A stretch of DNA of 5,118 nt from JBLMZW01 sp050259035. Its GTDB lineage: Bacteria; Bacillota; Syntrophomonadia; Syntrophomonadales; DTU052. Location of the stretch: NCBI GenBank assembly GCA_050259035.1, contig JBLMZW010000023.1, forward strand, positions 1 through 5,118, written 5' to 3'. The translations under genes were made by a program, and so were the position numbers. Positions 4,851 through 5,118 of this stretch are shown one piece after another. The notes below the pieces were generated by a model. It saw nothing but the letters and a program-made list of their open reading frames with translations. It had not been told where the DNA came from and did no database searches. Within the stretch, counting starts at the first letter, position 1; each line of letters starts with the position of its first letter.

Positions 4851-4882
4851 AGAAACCCGCTTCTCTTAAGAAGCGGGTTTCT
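4851..4882. terminator. Bidirectional terminator between convergent genes
   Basis: AGAAACCCGCTTCT (4851-4864) and AGAAGCGGGTTTCT (4869-4882) are a perfect 14-bp stem with a CTTA loop. T-rich 3' flanks on both strands (TTTCTAATCTT on plus, TTTCTTCTATG on minus) let it serve both the rubrerythrin gene and the convergent minus-strand gene ending at 4907. Confidence 0.85.
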
Positions 4883-4906
4883 AATCTTGTGAGTTGTTTA
4901 CCCTGT

Positions 4907-5118
4907 TTAATTAAAAACAATTGGATCCTTGCCAACCGTTACATTGTTTTCCTCGTCGTCTTCGTAAATTGAACCTAAGCAGTCAACGGCAGCAACTATG
5001 TAATAAGTTCCGGGGGATGGATTGGACCCCTTGGGCAGCTTGGCCTTCAGCTTTAACAAGGTAGTGCCCTGTCCCAGTTTGGAAACCTTCTTTGAAACCA
5101 GACAGGTTCCGGGAATAC
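4907..5118 (-). CDS. C-terminal fragment of a CARDB-like domain protein
   Basis: An open reading frame on the minus strand enters from the right edge (first whole codon at 5116-5114) and ends at TAA 4909-4907, giving 69 residues. It holds LGQGTTLLKLKAKLPKG (14-30), then SPGTYYIVAAVD (34-45) and EDDEENNVTV (52-61). The pattern (a gap, strands, a P-G-x-Y-x-x-x-x-x-D segment, then an E-x-x-E-x-N-N-like end) is that of the last strands of a CARDB/APHP beta-sandwich domain, usually found in extracellular or surface proteins. The function of the whole protein cannot be told, since the start and any signal peptide or partner domains lie outside. It is convergent with the rubrerythrin gene. Confidence 0.7.
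   Translation of the reverse strand, partial: IPGTCLVSKKVSKLGQGTTLLKLKAKLPKGSNPSPGTYYIVAAVDCLGSIYEDDEENNVTVGKDPIVFN

Noticed and set aside
1..5118. Mobile element, phage or CRISPR content
   Set aside because: No transposase, integrase, terminal inverted repeats, target duplications or spaced direct-repeat arrays were seen; the gene content is ordinary chromosomal metabolism and stress defence.

Overview
This 5.1-kb window reads as chromosomal DNA of a strictly anaerobic, probably spore-forming Firmicute (class Clostridia; a Peptococcaceae- or Syntrophomonadaceae-like lineage is a guess). The reasons are an indolepyruvate:ferredoxin oxidoreductase, a clostridial-type PerR paired with a reverse rubrerythrin, strong purine-rich Shine-Dalgarno sites, GTG starts, and a good match to a sigma-H promoter. 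No mobile element, CRISPR array, tRNA or rRNA was seen.

Layout. (1) 1-1819, minus strand: the first 33 bases of iorB (the window edge cuts it) preceded by a complete iorA, one base apart, so an iorAB operon. (2) 1820-2281: a gene-free divergent regulatory region of about 460 bp. Its iorA-proximal half holds what looks like a transcription attenuator in the iorAB leader: seven NAG triplets at an exact 5-nt period (six of them GAG/UAG), running into the 5' arm of an antiterminator that is mutually exclusive with a terminator hairpin. This is the arrangement of the TRAP-controlled trp leader of Bacillus. The other half holds two stem-loops and a sigma-H-like promoter facing the DUF342 gene. (3) 2282-3643, plus strand: a FapA-like DUF342 protein, followed by a terminator. 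(4) 3735-4825, plus strand: a strong sigma-A-type promoter carrying a Fur-family operator, then a PerR-type regulator gene and a reverse rubrerythrin gene, ending in a 14-bp-stem terminator. (5) 4907-5118, minus strand: the C-terminal end of a convergent gene encoding a CARDB-like domain.

How the genes work together. IorAB interconverts aryl pyruvates and aryl-acetyl-CoA with ferredoxin. The leader suggests that its expression answers to tryptophan, which would be a new target for this kind of attenuation as far as I know. PerR and reverse rubrerythrin form a self-contained peroxide-defence operon in which PerR probably represses its own promoter. The DUF342 gene appears to be an independent unit, possibly expressed at the onset of stationary phase or sporulation.

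The most interesting element is the candidate TRAP-type attenuator at about 1945-2046. It is supported by sequence pattern only; no TRAP gene lies in the window.
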